In this document: one piece after another, positions 1 through 7,591 of the stretch
Position numbering within the stretch: position 1 is the first letter of the stretch
Layout of the letters: every line of letters starts with the position of its first letter
Origin: Candidatus Dormiibacterota bacterium
GTDB taxonomy: Bacteria > Chloroflexota > Dormibacteria > Dormibacterales > Dormibacteraceae
DNA: 21,509 bases
Direction of reading: 5' to 3'
Assembly: GCA_003151665.1 (NCBI GenBank)
Contig: PLYD01000095.1
Span: 5,383-26,891, forward strand
Program-made: the position numbers and the translations under genes
The notes under the pieces: generated by a model
The model's database searches: none
Told to the model about the DNA's origin: nothing
What the model saw: only the letters and a program-made list of their open reading frames with translations

Positions 1-191
1 GGGAGCAGGTCTGGAGTGAACTGGATGCGGCGGAAGGTGCAGTCGAGGGAGCGTGCGAGCGACTTGGCCAGCATCGTCTTGCCGACGCCAGGCACGTCCT
101 CGATCAGAAGGTGGCCTTCGCACAGGAGAGTCACGAGGCAGAAACGGACCTCATGCTCCTTGTTGACGATGGCTCGCCCAACGTTGGACAT
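1..191 (-). CDS. MoxR-family AAA+ ATPase, N-terminal part (cut by window edge)
   Basis: The reverse strand encodes the N-terminus of a MoxR (AAA_3) ATPase. MoxR proteins are chaperone-like ATPases that often act with DUF58/VWA and transglutaminase proteins in assembling or activating other complexes. The Walker A region reads [16 protein letters not shown], preceded by the family-typical helix and the strand [10 protein letters not shown], and followed by [11 protein letters not shown], where the window ends. I chose ATG at 189-191 ([15 protein letters not shown]), which has GAGG five bases upstream. A TTG at 228-230 would add 13 residues resembling the usual N-terminal helix and is a real alternative. 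The usual IVGK is IVNK here. A TATAAT box lies upstream. The gene is divergent from the Hint-domain lipoprotein; its downstream partners are outside the window. The family assignment is firm and the start is less certain. Confidence 0.9.
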   Translation of the reverse strand, partial: MSNVGRAIVNKEHEVRFCLVTLLCEGHLLIEDVPGVGKTMLAKSLARSLDCTFRRIQFTPDLL

Positions 192-251
192 GACCGCCTC
201 GGCAACCCGGGTGACTACATCGCTCGCCAAAGCGGGGCCCCCATCGAGGCG

Positions 252-257
252 ATTATA
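252..257 (-). promoter_or_regulatory. Putative -10 box (TATAAT) for the moxR gene
   Basis: On the minus strand a perfect TATAAT occurs in otherwise GC-rich DNA. A start site about 7 bp downstream would give a leader of roughly 15 nt to the TTG at 230 or 54 nt to the ATG at 191. No good -35 box lies at 17 bp spacing. The nearest TTGACC is 27 bp upstream of the box, too far for a standard sigma-70 promoter. This is a sequence match only. Confidence 0.4.
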
Positions 258-359
258 GGTTCGGATCGCGCCGGCTCCATCTCAGGTCAATACGCTCGCC
301 GCGTACATTTGGTTCCGCGCGTTACCACTATGGCCACGATGGCGTATTCATGAGCAGCG

Positions 360-1277
360 ATGCAATCTGAAGAGCGAGACTCGCACGCGATCCACGGCCG
401 GAGGATCGCGGCCCTGTTGGGCGCGATCCTCCTGGTTGCTTGCGGCTCGGCGGCGCCAAGCCCCGTGGGCTCCCCACTCAGTAGCTACGAGCTCAAGTTC
501 AAGGTGATGGACGCGGTGGGCACGCCGGTCTACTGCGATCCCGACTTCTACCCGGTCGCCCGCGACGGTGGAGAGCTGGCCAATGCGATCACGGAATATC
601 CGAACATCCGCGCTCAGGCCGGCCTGTATGCCGCAATCGTGGCGCACGAACATCTTCCCAGCGGCGATCTGACCGACGCTCAGAAGCTGACCGCCTACCG
701 CGCCTACAAGCTGCTCAATGCGCTCGTCCTCACGCCAAACGGCAACGAGTACGCCTTTGAGTTCCGGGCGCAGCCGAAAGACCAGTCCACGATCCAGCTG
801 GTCAAGGGCACCGTGCGGGTCGACGGCGTCGTGACTGTGTCGTCCAGGACCAACTCGGGGCCGCCGCCCTGCCCGATCTGCCTGGCCGCGAGCACGCTGA
901 TCGCTACGCCTGGCGGCGCCGTGCGTGTTGTGGACATGAAAGCCGGGATGCTGGTGTGGACTGCAGGTCCCGACGGCATGCGGGTGGCGGTCGCGGTGCT
1001 CGAGGTCGGCAGCACACAGGTCCCTGCCGGGCATTTGATGGCGCACCTGGTGCTTGCGGACGGCCGCGAATTGCTCGCCTCGCCAGGCCACCACACGGCT
1101 GAGGGGCGCGCCCTTGGTTCCCTCGCGGTCGGCGACTCGCTTGATGGATCGACGATCAAGCTGTGGGAACTAGTCCCGTACTCGGGCGATCGCACCTACG
1201 ACCTGCTGCCGGCGGGGCCGACCGGCACCTACTGGGCGAACGAAATCCTGCTGGCGAGCACCCTCTCGGGGACTTAA
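360..1277 (+). CDS. Lipoprotein with C-terminal Hint (hedgehog/intein-type) domain
   Basis: Predicted 305-aa lipoprotein. A short basic N-terminus and hydrophobic stretch (residues 16-27) end in a lipobox LVAC with Cys28. Residues 40-165 are an unassigned extracytoplasmic region. From Cys174 the sequence follows the Hint plan: block A C174-LAASTLIATPGG followed by VVDMKAG, a block-B-like H244-H245-TAEG followed by GSLAVGD, and a block-F-like TYDLLPAGPTGTYWANEILL near the end. Hint domains perform N-S acyl shift at the first Cys (inteins, hedgehog, bacterial intein-like proteins). The terminal His-Asn needed for C-terminal cleavage is absent, so splicing is not expected; cleavage at Cys174 or a purely structural role is inference. 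No clear SD precedes the ATG. The 3' end overlaps the hydrolase gene by 4 bp (TTAA). Lipoprotein and Hint calls are good; function is unknown. Confidence 0.8.
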   Translation: MQSEERDSHAIHGRRIAALLGAILLVACGSAAPSPVGSPLSSYELKFKVMDAVGTPVYCDPDFYPVARDGGELANAITEYPNIRAQAGLYAAIVAHEHLPSGDLTDAQKLTAYRAYKLLNALVLTPNGNEYAFEFRAQPKDQSTIQLVKGTVRVDGVVTVSSRTNSGPPPCPICLAASTLIATPGGAVRVVDMKAGMLVWTAGPDGMRVAVAVLEVGSTQVPAGHLMAHLVLADGRELLASPGHHTAEGRALGSLAVGDSLDGSTIKLWELVPYSGDRTYDLLPAGPTGTYWANEILLASTLSGT

Positions 1278-2200
1278 CTAACTTCTTCCTCTTCGACCAG
1301 GCGGAGGTGGCCGCTGACGTCGAGGCCAAGGTGCCTGGCGAAGAAGCCTGCGACCCGCTCGACGTACAGAGGACGGTCGGCGAAGTACGCGCCGGTGTGG
1401 GGCGCGCCCTGGACGATCCAGATCTCTCGCGGCCCGCGGTAAGCATCGTAAAGCCGCCGGCTGTGGTTCACAGACGTGATGTCATCGGCCCCGCCGTGAA
1501 TAAAGAACAGCGGACGCGGCTCCAGCGAGCTGAGCACCGTTTGCGGGCTGCACTCCGACAACAGGCTGCCACTTCGAACGCGAAGCATCAAACCCGCCAA
1601 CCACACAAACGGTTCGCCGGGAACCTTGATCGCCTTCCTCACGTTCTCAGCCATCAAAGTGCGCAGGTCGCTGAAGGGGCTGTCGAGCACCAGCGCTTCG
1701 ACGCCCGGCTCTCCCGCAGCGCCCAGAAGGGAAACCACCGCTCCCATCGAGTAGCCGATGAGGCCGATCCTCGCCTTTGGAATGCGTTTTCGCGCAAACG
1801 CGATGACGGCCTGCAGCTCCAGCACCTCCTTGATGCCGAAGGTGATGGGCGCGCGGTCGCTACCTGGCATGCCGCGATACGAATAGAGGATGACGTTGAA
1901 CCCCTTGCGCCACAGGGCAGCGGAGATGCCGAGCGAGTTCGTGCGCTGGCCTTTATGGCCACCCGACACGATGACCGTCTGGGGCGAGCCTGGCTGGCGG
2001 AAGTGCCATGCACCGAAGCTGACCCCGTCCGCGGTCACCAGCTCGACCTCTTCGGAATCCGCCTGGAACTCGAAGGGCGTGAAAGTGAAGTCGTCGAGGA
2101 AAGCAGGCTTGTCCGGCACGAAGGCGCGCCGGTAGACAGCGTATGAAATGAGGAAGTAGAGAGCGAGAATCACGACGGCGACGAGGGCGGCGTAAGCCAT
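1274..2200 (-). CDS. Membrane-anchored alpha/beta hydrolase
   Basis: 308-aa alpha/beta-hydrolase-fold protein. Residues 2-21 form a single N-terminal membrane helix, so the catalytic domain is probably tethered outside the membrane. Ser151 in GYSMG is the nucleophile elbow, an acid is likely in GGADD (Asp239/240), and His268 in GAPHTG completes the triad. The oxyanion loop reads VSGGHKGQR rather than the common HGxxxN. LVLDSPFSDLR after the nucleophile is typical of COG1073-type hydrolases. The substrate cannot be told from sequence; esterase or peptidase activity is possible. It starts with ATG 21 bp after the stop of the cobalamin adenosyltransferase gene and looks like the last gene of a four-gene minus-strand operon. 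The acidic C-terminal tail (EEEE) is unusual. Confidence 0.85.
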   Translation of the reverse strand: MAYAALVAVVILALYFLISYAVYRRAFVPDKPAFLDDFTFTPFEFQADSEEVELVTADGVSFGAWHFRQPGSPQTVIVSGGHKGQRTNSLGISAALWRKGFNVILYSYRGMPGSDRAPITFGIKEVLELQAVIAFARKRIPKARIGLIGYSMGAVVSLLGAAGEPGVEALVLDSPFSDLRTLMAENVRKAIKVPGEPFVWLAGLMLRVRSGSLLSECSPQTVLSSLEPRPLFFIHGGADDITSVNHSRRLYDAYRGPREIWIVQGAPHTGAYFADRPLYVERVAGFFARHLGLDVSGHLRLVEEEEVS

Positions 2201-2221
2201 GTGGAACTACCCGATCGAAGC

Positions 2222-2833
2222 TTAGCCCGAATGTCTCACGCGAGGTTTCGCCGCCTTGGAGACGCGGCCGGAAAGGCCCTCCTCGTATCGGGCGAGAACA
2301 AATAGCAGGAGGCTCAGGCGGTTGAGCCACCGGCGCACCTGCGGGTTGTCGAACCCGCCTCCGCGCTCGAGCGTCAGGCAGCGGCGCTCCGCCCTGCGAG
2401 TGATCGCCCGTGCGAGGTCCAGCGCCCCCGATGCCGGGGTAGCGCCGGGCAGGATGAAGCCATCGGGCATCGGGACGGCTTTCTCGAGCTCCGCTGTGAA
2501 TTCCTCCAGGCGCTCGACCCCAGCCGTTGTCGTGGAACCGAAGGACACCTTGGACTCGGGGTTGGTCGCAAGCTCCGCCCCCAGGGCGTAAAGCCCGCGC
2601 TGCAGCTCTTCACAGATCGCTCGCACGCGCGCGTGGGCCGACAGCGCCTTGGCGAGGCCGATCGCGCTGGACGCCTCGTCGACCGTGCCATAAGCCTCAA
2701 TACGCGGATCGTCCTTGCGCGCGCGTCCACCGCCCAGGAGCCCAGTGGATCCGTCGTCGCCGCCGCCCGCCAGCTCGAGCATCGGCTTCTTTCTACCAGG
2801 TGAACCTGACCCACGCTTGGTCGAGGCCTTCAC
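2222..2833 (-). CDS. PduO-type ATP:cob(I)alamin adenosyltransferase
   Basis: 203-aa protein of the PduO/MMAB family, which transfers the 5'-deoxyadenosyl group of ATP to cob(I)alamin to make adenosylcobalamin for B12-dependent mutases, diol dehydratases or ribonucleotide reductase. The core signatures are present: GDDGSTGLLGGGR, KDDPRIEAYGTVDEASSAIG, FILPG and the arginine-rich ARAITRRAERR helix involved in ATP binding. The GTG start overlaps the phosphofructokinase stop (GTGA, 2830-2833), suggesting translational coupling. An ATG at 2780-2782 is an alternative giving 186 aa, close to family length. The usual N-terminal TRTGD motif directly before GDDG is missing (LAGGGDDG); with the GTG start a T-K-x-G appears at residues 5-8, about 17 residues earlier. 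The function call is strong and the start is ambiguous. Confidence 0.9.
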   Translation of the reverse strand: MKASTKRGSGSPGRKKPMLELAGGGDDGSTGLLGGGRARKDDPRIEAYGTVDEASSAIGLAKALSAHARVRAICEELQRGLYALGAELATNPESKVSFGSTTTAGVERLEEFTAELEKAVPMPDGFILPGATPASGALDLARAITRRAERRCLTLERGGGFDNPQVRRWLNRLSLLLFVLARYEEGLSGRVSKAAKPRVRHSG

Positions 2834-3864
2834 TCGAAGACGCGGCTCAGGTCGTAGAGCTCCTTCGGCACGCGCCGCGTCTCCTTGACGACCTCGGTCA
2901 GGGGCACAACTTCGACCTCGCCGTTGCGACGGATTGGGATCACGCCGCTCTTGCCTTCGGTGATGAGCTCAGCCGCCCTGACGCCAAGCCGAGTCGCCCA
3001 GATCCGATCGGTCGGGGTGGGTGAGCCGCCACGCTGAAGGTGGCCCAGCACTGTCACCCGGGTCTCGAAGCCGGTCTCGCGCTCGACCCTTCCCGCCAGC
3101 GCATCGCCGATACCGCGCTTGGCGAGCTGCACGTGGCCGAACGCGTCGGTTTCCTGTGCACCTCCCGCCTCCGCTTCGAGCTCGGGGATGTGAGCGCCTT
3201 CGGCGACGACGATGATGCTAAACAGCTTGCCGCCGCCGCGACGCCGGTACAGGTGGCCGACCACCTCCTTGAGAGTCACCTCGAACTCAGGGATCACGAT
3301 GAGATCAGCGCCGCCGGCAAGGCCTCCGACGAGCGCGACCCATCCGGTGTCTCTACCCATGACCTCGACGACCATGACGCGGTGGTGTGCTGATGCGGTG
3401 GTGTGGAGTCGGTCGAGGGCGTCTGTGACCACGCCGACCGCCGTGTCGAAGCCAATGCAGAACTCCGTCAGCGAAAGGTCGTTGTCGATTGTCTTTGGCA
3501 CTCCCACCGTCGGAAAGCCCGCCTCGTGCATCGCTGCGGCGACGCTGAGCGTGTCATCCCCGCCGATCGGAACGATCCCGTCGATGCCGTTGCGGCGCAG
3601 CACACGAATCACTGTCGCGACGCCGTCCTGCATCTTCAAGGGGTTGGTGCGGGAGGTGCCCAGGATGGTGCCGCCCAGGGGAAGAATGCCGCGCACACCT
3701 TCCGGTGCGAGCTCCTCTATCAGTCCGTCCTCGAGGCAACCGGCCCACCCGTTTTGCACGCCGCTAACGCGGTGACCGAGCTGGAAGGCGCGCCTCGCGA
3801 CCCCGCGGATCGCCGCGTTGAGGCCGGGCGCGTCGCCACCGCCGGTCAGGATTCCGATTCGCAC
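2830..3864 (-). CDS. pfp: Phosphofructokinase, probably pyrophosphate-dependent
   Basis: 344-aa PfkA-family enzyme phosphorylating fructose 6-phosphate at C1, cytoplasmic, in glycolysis. Numbering happens to match E. coli PfkA: GGGDAPG at 8-14, GGDD at 101-104, PKTIDND at 123-129 with catalytic Asp127, and MGRDTGW at 169-175. Residue 104 is Asp and 124 is Lys. In this family Gly104 accepts ATP, whereas Asp104 with Lys124 marks pyrophosphate-using enzymes, so PPi:fructose-6-phosphate 1-phosphotransferase (EC 2.7.1.90, reversible) is inferred; ATP-PFK remains the alternative. The GTG start is 9 bp after the HAD phosphatase stop and the gene overlaps the adenosyltransferase by 4 bp, so it sits inside an operon. 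Confidence 0.9.
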   Translation of the reverse strand: MRIGILTGGGDAPGLNAAIRGVARRAFQLGHRVSGVQNGWAGCLEDGLIEELAPEGVRGILPLGGTILGTSRTNPLKMQDGVATVIRVLRRNGIDGIVPIGGDDTLSVAAAMHEAGFPTVGVPKTIDNDLSLTEFCIGFDTAVGVVTDALDRLHTTASAHHRVMVVEVMGRDTGWVALVGGLAGGADLIVIPEFEVTLKEVVGHLYRRRGGGKLFSIIVVAEGAHIPELEAEAGGAQETDAFGHVQLAKRGIGDALAGRVERETGFETRVTVLGHLQRGGSPTPTDRIWATRLGVRAAELITEGKSGVIPIRRNGEVEVVPLTEVVKETRRVPKELYDLSRVFE

Positions 3865-3873
3865 GAGGATAGG

Positions 3874-4545
3874 TTAGAGGGTCGAGGCGCGTGTATCGAG
3901 CCGCGGGAGCAGATCTCGCAGCGGCACGTCGGAGAGCGAGCGGAGCACGAGGTCGGCCTGGCTGAGGTCCAGCGTGGCGGTGATCGAGTTCGGGATGGCG
4001 ACGCAAAGCATGCCCGCCCGTTTGGCCGCAATCACACCGTTGGGTGAGTCCTCGATGGAAAGTGCCTCGGCGGGGCTGACGCCGAGGCAATCGAGCACGG
4101 CGAGGTAGAGGTCGGGCGCCGGTTTTGCGTTGTTGACGTCGTCGCGACAGCGCACGCAACCGAACCGGCCGAGGATGCCCAGCCGCTCGAGATGGCCGCT
4201 GACCCAGTCGCGAGTCGAGCTGGAAGCCACGCCGAGCTTGAGGCCAAGAGCCGTGGCGTCGTCGAGGTATTGCAGGATCCCGGGCAGAACCTGCTGGGCA
4301 AGAATCATCTCCGTCCGTCGCCCGATACGCCCGTCAATCACCTCTTGGGAGAGAGGCCGGCCGAGGCGCTCCTCGAGGTGGCGCTGTGGATGGAACTCGG
4401 TGGTCGTCGATCCGACGATCTGCACCCACCGCTCAAAGGGCAGCGTCTGGCCATGCGCCTCGTACACCTCGACCCAGGAGCGATAGACCGGCTCCTCGGT
4501 GTCGAGGATCAGTCCGTCGAAGTCGAAGACAATCGCGCGAATCAC
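3874..4545 (-). CDS. HAD-family sugar-phosphate phosphatase / beta-phosphoglucomutase-like
   Basis: 223-aa haloacid-dehalogenase superfamily protein with an alpha-helical cap (subfamily IA, CbbY/beta-PGM-like). Motif I is DFDGLILDTEE, with nucleophile Asp8 and Asp10; motif II is VASSS (106-110); the motif III lysine is Lys141 in NNAKPAPD; motif IV is IEDSPNG with Glu165 and Asp166. Such enzymes hydrolyse or isomerise small phosphorylated metabolites; NAKPAPDLYL and EDSPNG are typical of the sugar-phosphate branch. The exact substrate is not determined, though being first in an operon with phosphofructokinase fits sugar phosphates. The start is GTG, preceded by AGGGG at short spacing. It is divergent from the DUF2254-like gene across 64 bp. 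Confidence 0.87.
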   Translation of the reverse strand: MIRAIVFDFDGLILDTEEPVYRSWVEVYEAHGQTLPFERWVQIVGSTTTEFHPQRHLEERLGRPLSQEVIDGRIGRRTEMILAQQVLPGILQYLDDATALGLKLGVASSSTRDWVSGHLERLGILGRFGCVRCRDDVNNAKPAPDLYLAVLDCLGVSPAEALSIEDSPNGVIAAKRAGMLCVAIPNSITATLDLSQADLVLRSLSDVPLRDLLPRLDTRASTL

Positions 4546-4609
4546 TATCCCCTAACTATGGCGTGCCAATCGCTTAGGATCGCCGTGGCCGTGTGCTCGG
4601 GATCTTTCA

Positions 4610-6304
4610 GTGGCTGACGAGATGCGCCAATCGCCGGCGCGTCCTGTGGTGAGCGAAAGCGGCGCTCGCGGCTGGTTCGGCGCGGCGCTGTCCGGCCTCG
4701 CCCTGGTCACTGTCGCACTCATGCTGGTCATCCTTTTCGGCTTCCTGGACGCTATCCACTACAGCTCCATCAGGGACTTCTTCACCCCCGACCCGACGGC
4801 TGCCGCCGGCACCCTCGGACTGGTTGGTGGCGCTGAGGGTGTGACCCTGAGCATCGTCATCATCTCAGTCGTCTTCGGCATCCAGACGACGTCGTCGCGG
4901 TACTCGCCGCGGATCATGGGAATCTTCACCCGCAACCCGCTGAATGCGTTGGTGCTGAGCTTTGCGCTGGCCTCGATCCTCTACACGTTCCTGGTTCGCG
5001 CCGAGGTCAAGGTCAACTACGTGCCGACATGGAGCGTCGCCGCCGCCGTGATCCTGTCGCTCATCAACTTCGCGATCCTGCTGCCCTACGTCGGCTACAT
5101 CTTCGAAGTGATGCGCGCAGAGACCCTTGTCAGCAGCATCATGCGGCGCGCCAGGCGCGCGCTTCGGGCCGCGATCAACAGCAAGGACAGCCGCCGTCGC
5201 CGCGGTGAGCTCATGACCTCGATCGCCCAGGTGACCGACATCGCTTTCGGGTCGATCCAACTGCGAGACATGACGGTTTGTGTCCTCTGCATCGAGGCGC
5301 TGGGACAGCTCCTCGCCGAGGACTACCTCACGATCAAGAAGGACGTGAAGCTGGACTGGTTCAAGGTCGGCCATACCGAGCTGCCCGGAGCTTCGGATCA
5401 GATCCTGGCGGAGGTGAATCGAGCAGGGACCTGGTTCACCTACACGCTCATGTCCAGCTTCGTCGACATGATCGGTCTTACTCCGGTGCACAGGAAAGAG
5501 GCAGTACATGCCATTGCCGTGGCCACCCGCAACGTCGGGCTGGCGGCCATCGAGGTCGGAGACAAAGAGGTGGCCGAGCTCTGCCTCCGCTTCTTCAACA
5601 CCTACCTGCGCGCGGCGATCAACCAGTCGGCGCCGACTTTCGCGTCGGCGATCATGAACGAGTACCGCAGGCTCGCCATCGGCGCGCTCGAGTGGCGACC
5701 GGACCTCGCGATCGAAGCGGCTTCGCACCTTCTCCGTTACGGCCGCCACTTCGACGAGGCGGGCATGCCGGCGATCTATGGCGCCGCCGCCGAGGATGTC
5801 GCCGACCTCGCGATCGAGGCAGGGGGCCGGGACCCGCAGGTGACGCATCGCCTCGCGCTACTGATGGTCCGGAACCTGCTGGACCTTATTCCGAACGCCA
5901 GGCCGATCGGACTCAACGGACTGTTCAAGGGCGTGGCCAAGCTCACGTTCTGGGCCATGGCCGCTGACCAGAAGGACATCGCACACATCCTGGTCGAAGG
6001 CATCGCCGCCGCTCCGCCTGATTTCGTGGACGCGGCCCTCGACCGCATGGAATCGATGCAGAACGGCTTGTTCTGGGAGGTGAACGAGCGCGTCATCGCT
6101 TTCGACTGGGTCGAACAACCGCTGCGAGCCGAGATTCCCCGGCTGAGGGCTGCGCTGCGGCGCGCCAAGGCTTCAGGGCACACTCTGACCATCGAGCTGG
6201 AAAAAGCGATCCCCATCACCCAGGACCTGGTGAAGCCGGAGCCCAACGCGACTCCTGCGCCGGGCCAGGCGGTCGCGCCGGTCAGCGCGGAGCCGGCTGG
6301 TTGA
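4610..6304 (+). CDS. DUF2254-like integral membrane protein
   Basis: 564-aa protein with four predicted membrane helices near the N-terminus (about 22-48, 77-95, 112-130, 140-165), followed by roughly 370 mostly alpha-helical soluble residues and a Pro/Ala-rich tail. The stretch FGIQTTSSRYSPRIM after TM2 resembles the SSxxSPR motif of DUF2254, a widespread family of unknown function. The soluble part is longer than I expect for that family and I recognise no enzyme motif in it. The start is GTG at 4610 without a visible SD; ATG at 4622, four codons on, is an alternative. The 3' end overlaps the convergent globin gene by 23 bp. Membrane location is clear, the DUF2254 link is moderately supported, and the role is unknown. 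Confidence 0.72.
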   Translation: MADEMRQSPARPVVSESGARGWFGAALSGLALVTVALMLVILFGFLDAIHYSSIRDFFTPDPTAAAGTLGLVGGAEGVTLSIVIISVVFGIQTTSSRYSPRIMGIFTRNPLNALVLSFALASILYTFLVRAEVKVNYVPTWSVAAAVILSLINFAILLPYVGYIFEVMRAETLVSSIMRRARRALRAAINSKDSRRRRGELMTSIAQVTDIAFGSIQLRDMTVCVLCIEALGQLLAEDYLTIKKDVKLDWFKVGHTELPGASDQILAEVNRAGTWFTYTLMSSFVDMIGLTPVHRKEAVHAIAVATRNVGLAAIEVGDKEVAELCLRFFNTYLRAAINQSAPTFASAIMNEYRRLAIGALEWRPDLAIEAASHLLRYGRHFDEAGMPAIYGAAAEDVADLAIEAGGRDPQVTHRLALLMVRNLLDLIPNARPIGLNGLFKGVAKLTFWAMAADQKDIAHILVEGIAAAPPDFVDAALDRMESMQNGLFWEVNERVIAFDWVEQPLRAEIPRLRAALRRAKASGHTLTIELEKAIPITQDLVKPEPNATPAPGQAVAPVSAEPAG

Positions 6305-6665
6305 TCATCGCGGTGGAAGCGGTCTCGAAGTAGTCGATCAACGCTTTGTACACCGCTGGGATGAGCTCCAGCGATTCGACTGCAGCCTTCATGTGCCCCA
6401 TCCACGCGTCGCGCTCGGCCTGCCCGATCGCGAAAGGCTGATGCCTCATTCGCAGTCGTGGATGCCCGCGTTTCTCGTTGTAGGTCGAGGGGCCGCCCCA
6501 GTACTGGATCAAGAACAGCGAGAGGTGCTCGGTGGCGCCGGCAAGATCCTCATCGGGATACAACGGCCGCAGCAGCGGGTCTTCCTCCACCCCCGCGTAG
6601 AAGCGCGCCACCAACAGCCGAAAGGTGGCCTCGCCACCGGCCGCCTCGAAAACGTTGCCGACCAC
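6282..6665 (-). CDS. glbO: Group II truncated haemoglobin (trHbO)
   Basis: 127-aa truncated globin with a two-over-two fold and haem b, cytoplasmic. Key trHbO residues are visible at the positions I remember for the M. tuberculosis protein: TyrB10 = Tyr23, TyrCD1 = Tyr36, proximal HisF8 = His75 in RMRHQPF, and TrpG8 = Trp88 in RDAWMGHM. YWGGPSTYNEKRGHPRLRMR is the family signature. Members bind O2 tightly and are proposed to handle NO, peroxide or oxygen delivery. The gene starts with GTG 8 bp after the DUF2268-like protease and looks like the last member of the MFS-protease-globin operon. It overlaps the convergent DUF2254-like gene by 23 bp. Identification is firm; why it is paired with the protease and transporter is unclear. 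Confidence 0.93.
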   Translation of the reverse strand: MVGNVFEAAGGEATFRLLVARFYAGVEEDPLLRPLYPDEDLAGATEHLSLFLIQYWGGPSTYNEKRGHPRLRMRHQPFAIGQAERDAWMGHMKAAVESLELIPAVYKALIDYFETASTAMINQPAPR

Positions 6666-6673
6666 GCGCTCGC

Positions 6674-7591
6674 TCAGGCCTTCCCCTTAGGCGCGAGCCC
6701 AGCACCGGCCAGGATTTCGGCCGTGGGTCGAACGATCGCTTGTGCCGCCTTCAAGCCTGTGGCCGCCAGATACTTTTCGACGATCGCCCGCCCGACGGCG
6801 TAGCCGCCCATGTGGGGCACGCCGACCGGCCGCAAACCCATCCGCGCGGCCACCTCGTCGCCCAGGACGTAAGGAGTCCAGTCTGGAAAAGAGCGGCCGG
6901 TCCCAAAAGCCTCGGTGACCTTCTGCCAGGTCGAATCGAGCAGATTGCCCGTGACCAGGGCATACCAGGCTCCTGTCGAACCGGGCCCGCACACCTCGAC
7001 CGTGAAGACCTCGGCGAGGCCCTCTTGGATCACCCACTGCTCGAGGTCGAAGTGGCCCCCGACGTTGGGGGTTCGAATGTTGTGTGCCAGCTCATGAACT
7101 CCGCAAGCGCCGATCCTCGACGCGTTGTAGTCGGTCGGCCAGGCCACCATCCAGATGCGGCCGGGGACCGACCCCATCCCGTAATAGCCCTTTGTACTTT
7201 CGATGAATACCGGGTCATCGGGATTTCCCAGGGTGAGCACCACGTCTACGGTCTCGGCATGGTGAATCCCGGGCAACACCGACTGCTGGTACTCCCAGGC
7301 GCGTGCGAGGTCGCGTTTGAGCTGCCCCCAAGCATCCGCGTCGACCAGGCGCTTCAACGCCGCGGGGTAGCGCGGATCGTCGACTCCGACCCTGAAGCCA
7401 TCACCTTGCTCGTGGATCTGCTTCAGCTGCTTCATGGCCGGCTCATCGAACTCGGAGACGCCCCGCATCGCCGCGAGCGCGCCGAGCCTCTTGGCAACAG
7501 GCAGCTTGAACAGGCCGGCCATGGCCGCGGCATCATCGTGGACCACTATCTCCATCTGACCGCTGGTCGTGAGCACGGTACCCATTGTCAT
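6674..7591 (-). CDS. Putative DUF2268-type zinc metalloprotease
   Basis: 305-aa predicted metalloprotease without signal peptide or membrane helix, so probably cytoplasmic. The zinc motif is HELAH at 166-170, in a GVHELAHNIR context; Glu190 or Glu194 in QEGLAEVF is the likely third ligand, as in gluzincins. This arrangement (HExxH, about 20 residues, EGLAE) matches predicted Zn-proteases of the DUF2268 type, whose substrates are mostly unknown. The N-terminal 150 residues are mixed alpha/beta with no other recognised domain. The ATG overlaps the MFS stop (ATGA, 7588-7591), implying coupled translation, and the globin follows 8 bp downstream. The fold call is moderate; metal binding is strongly suggested. 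Confidence 0.75.
   Translation of the reverse strand: MTMGTVLTTSGQMEIVVHDDAAAMAGLFKLPVAKRLGALAAMRGVSEFDEPAMKQLKQIHEQGDGFRVGVDDPRYPAALKRLVDADAWGQLKRDLARAWEYQQSVLPGIHHAETVDVVLTLGNPDDPVFIESTKGYYGMGSVPGRIWMVAWPTDYNASRIGACGVHELAHNIRTPNVGGHFDLEQWVIQEGLAEVFTVEVCGPGSTGAWYALVTGNLLDSTWQKVTEAFGTGRSFPDWTPYVLGDEVAARMGLRPVGVPHMGGYAVGRAIVEKYLAATGLKAAQAIVRPTAEILAGAGLAPKGKA

Noticed and set aside
252..290. TTGACC to TATAAT as a full sigma-70 promoter for moxR
   Set aside because: The spacer is 27 bp, too long for a standard promoter; only the -10 box is reported.
16..353. Two 80-aa plus-strand open frames
   Set aside because: They lie over the minus-strand MoxR N-terminus with its clear Walker A motif, and have no features of their own.
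1163..2146. 327-aa plus-strand open frame
   Set aside because: Antisense to the alpha/beta hydrolase with its GYSMG motif; composition typical of a shadow frame.
4865..5848. 327-aa minus-strand open frame
   Set aside because: Shadow of the DUF2254-like gene; rich in Arg, Asp, His and without membrane or domain pattern.
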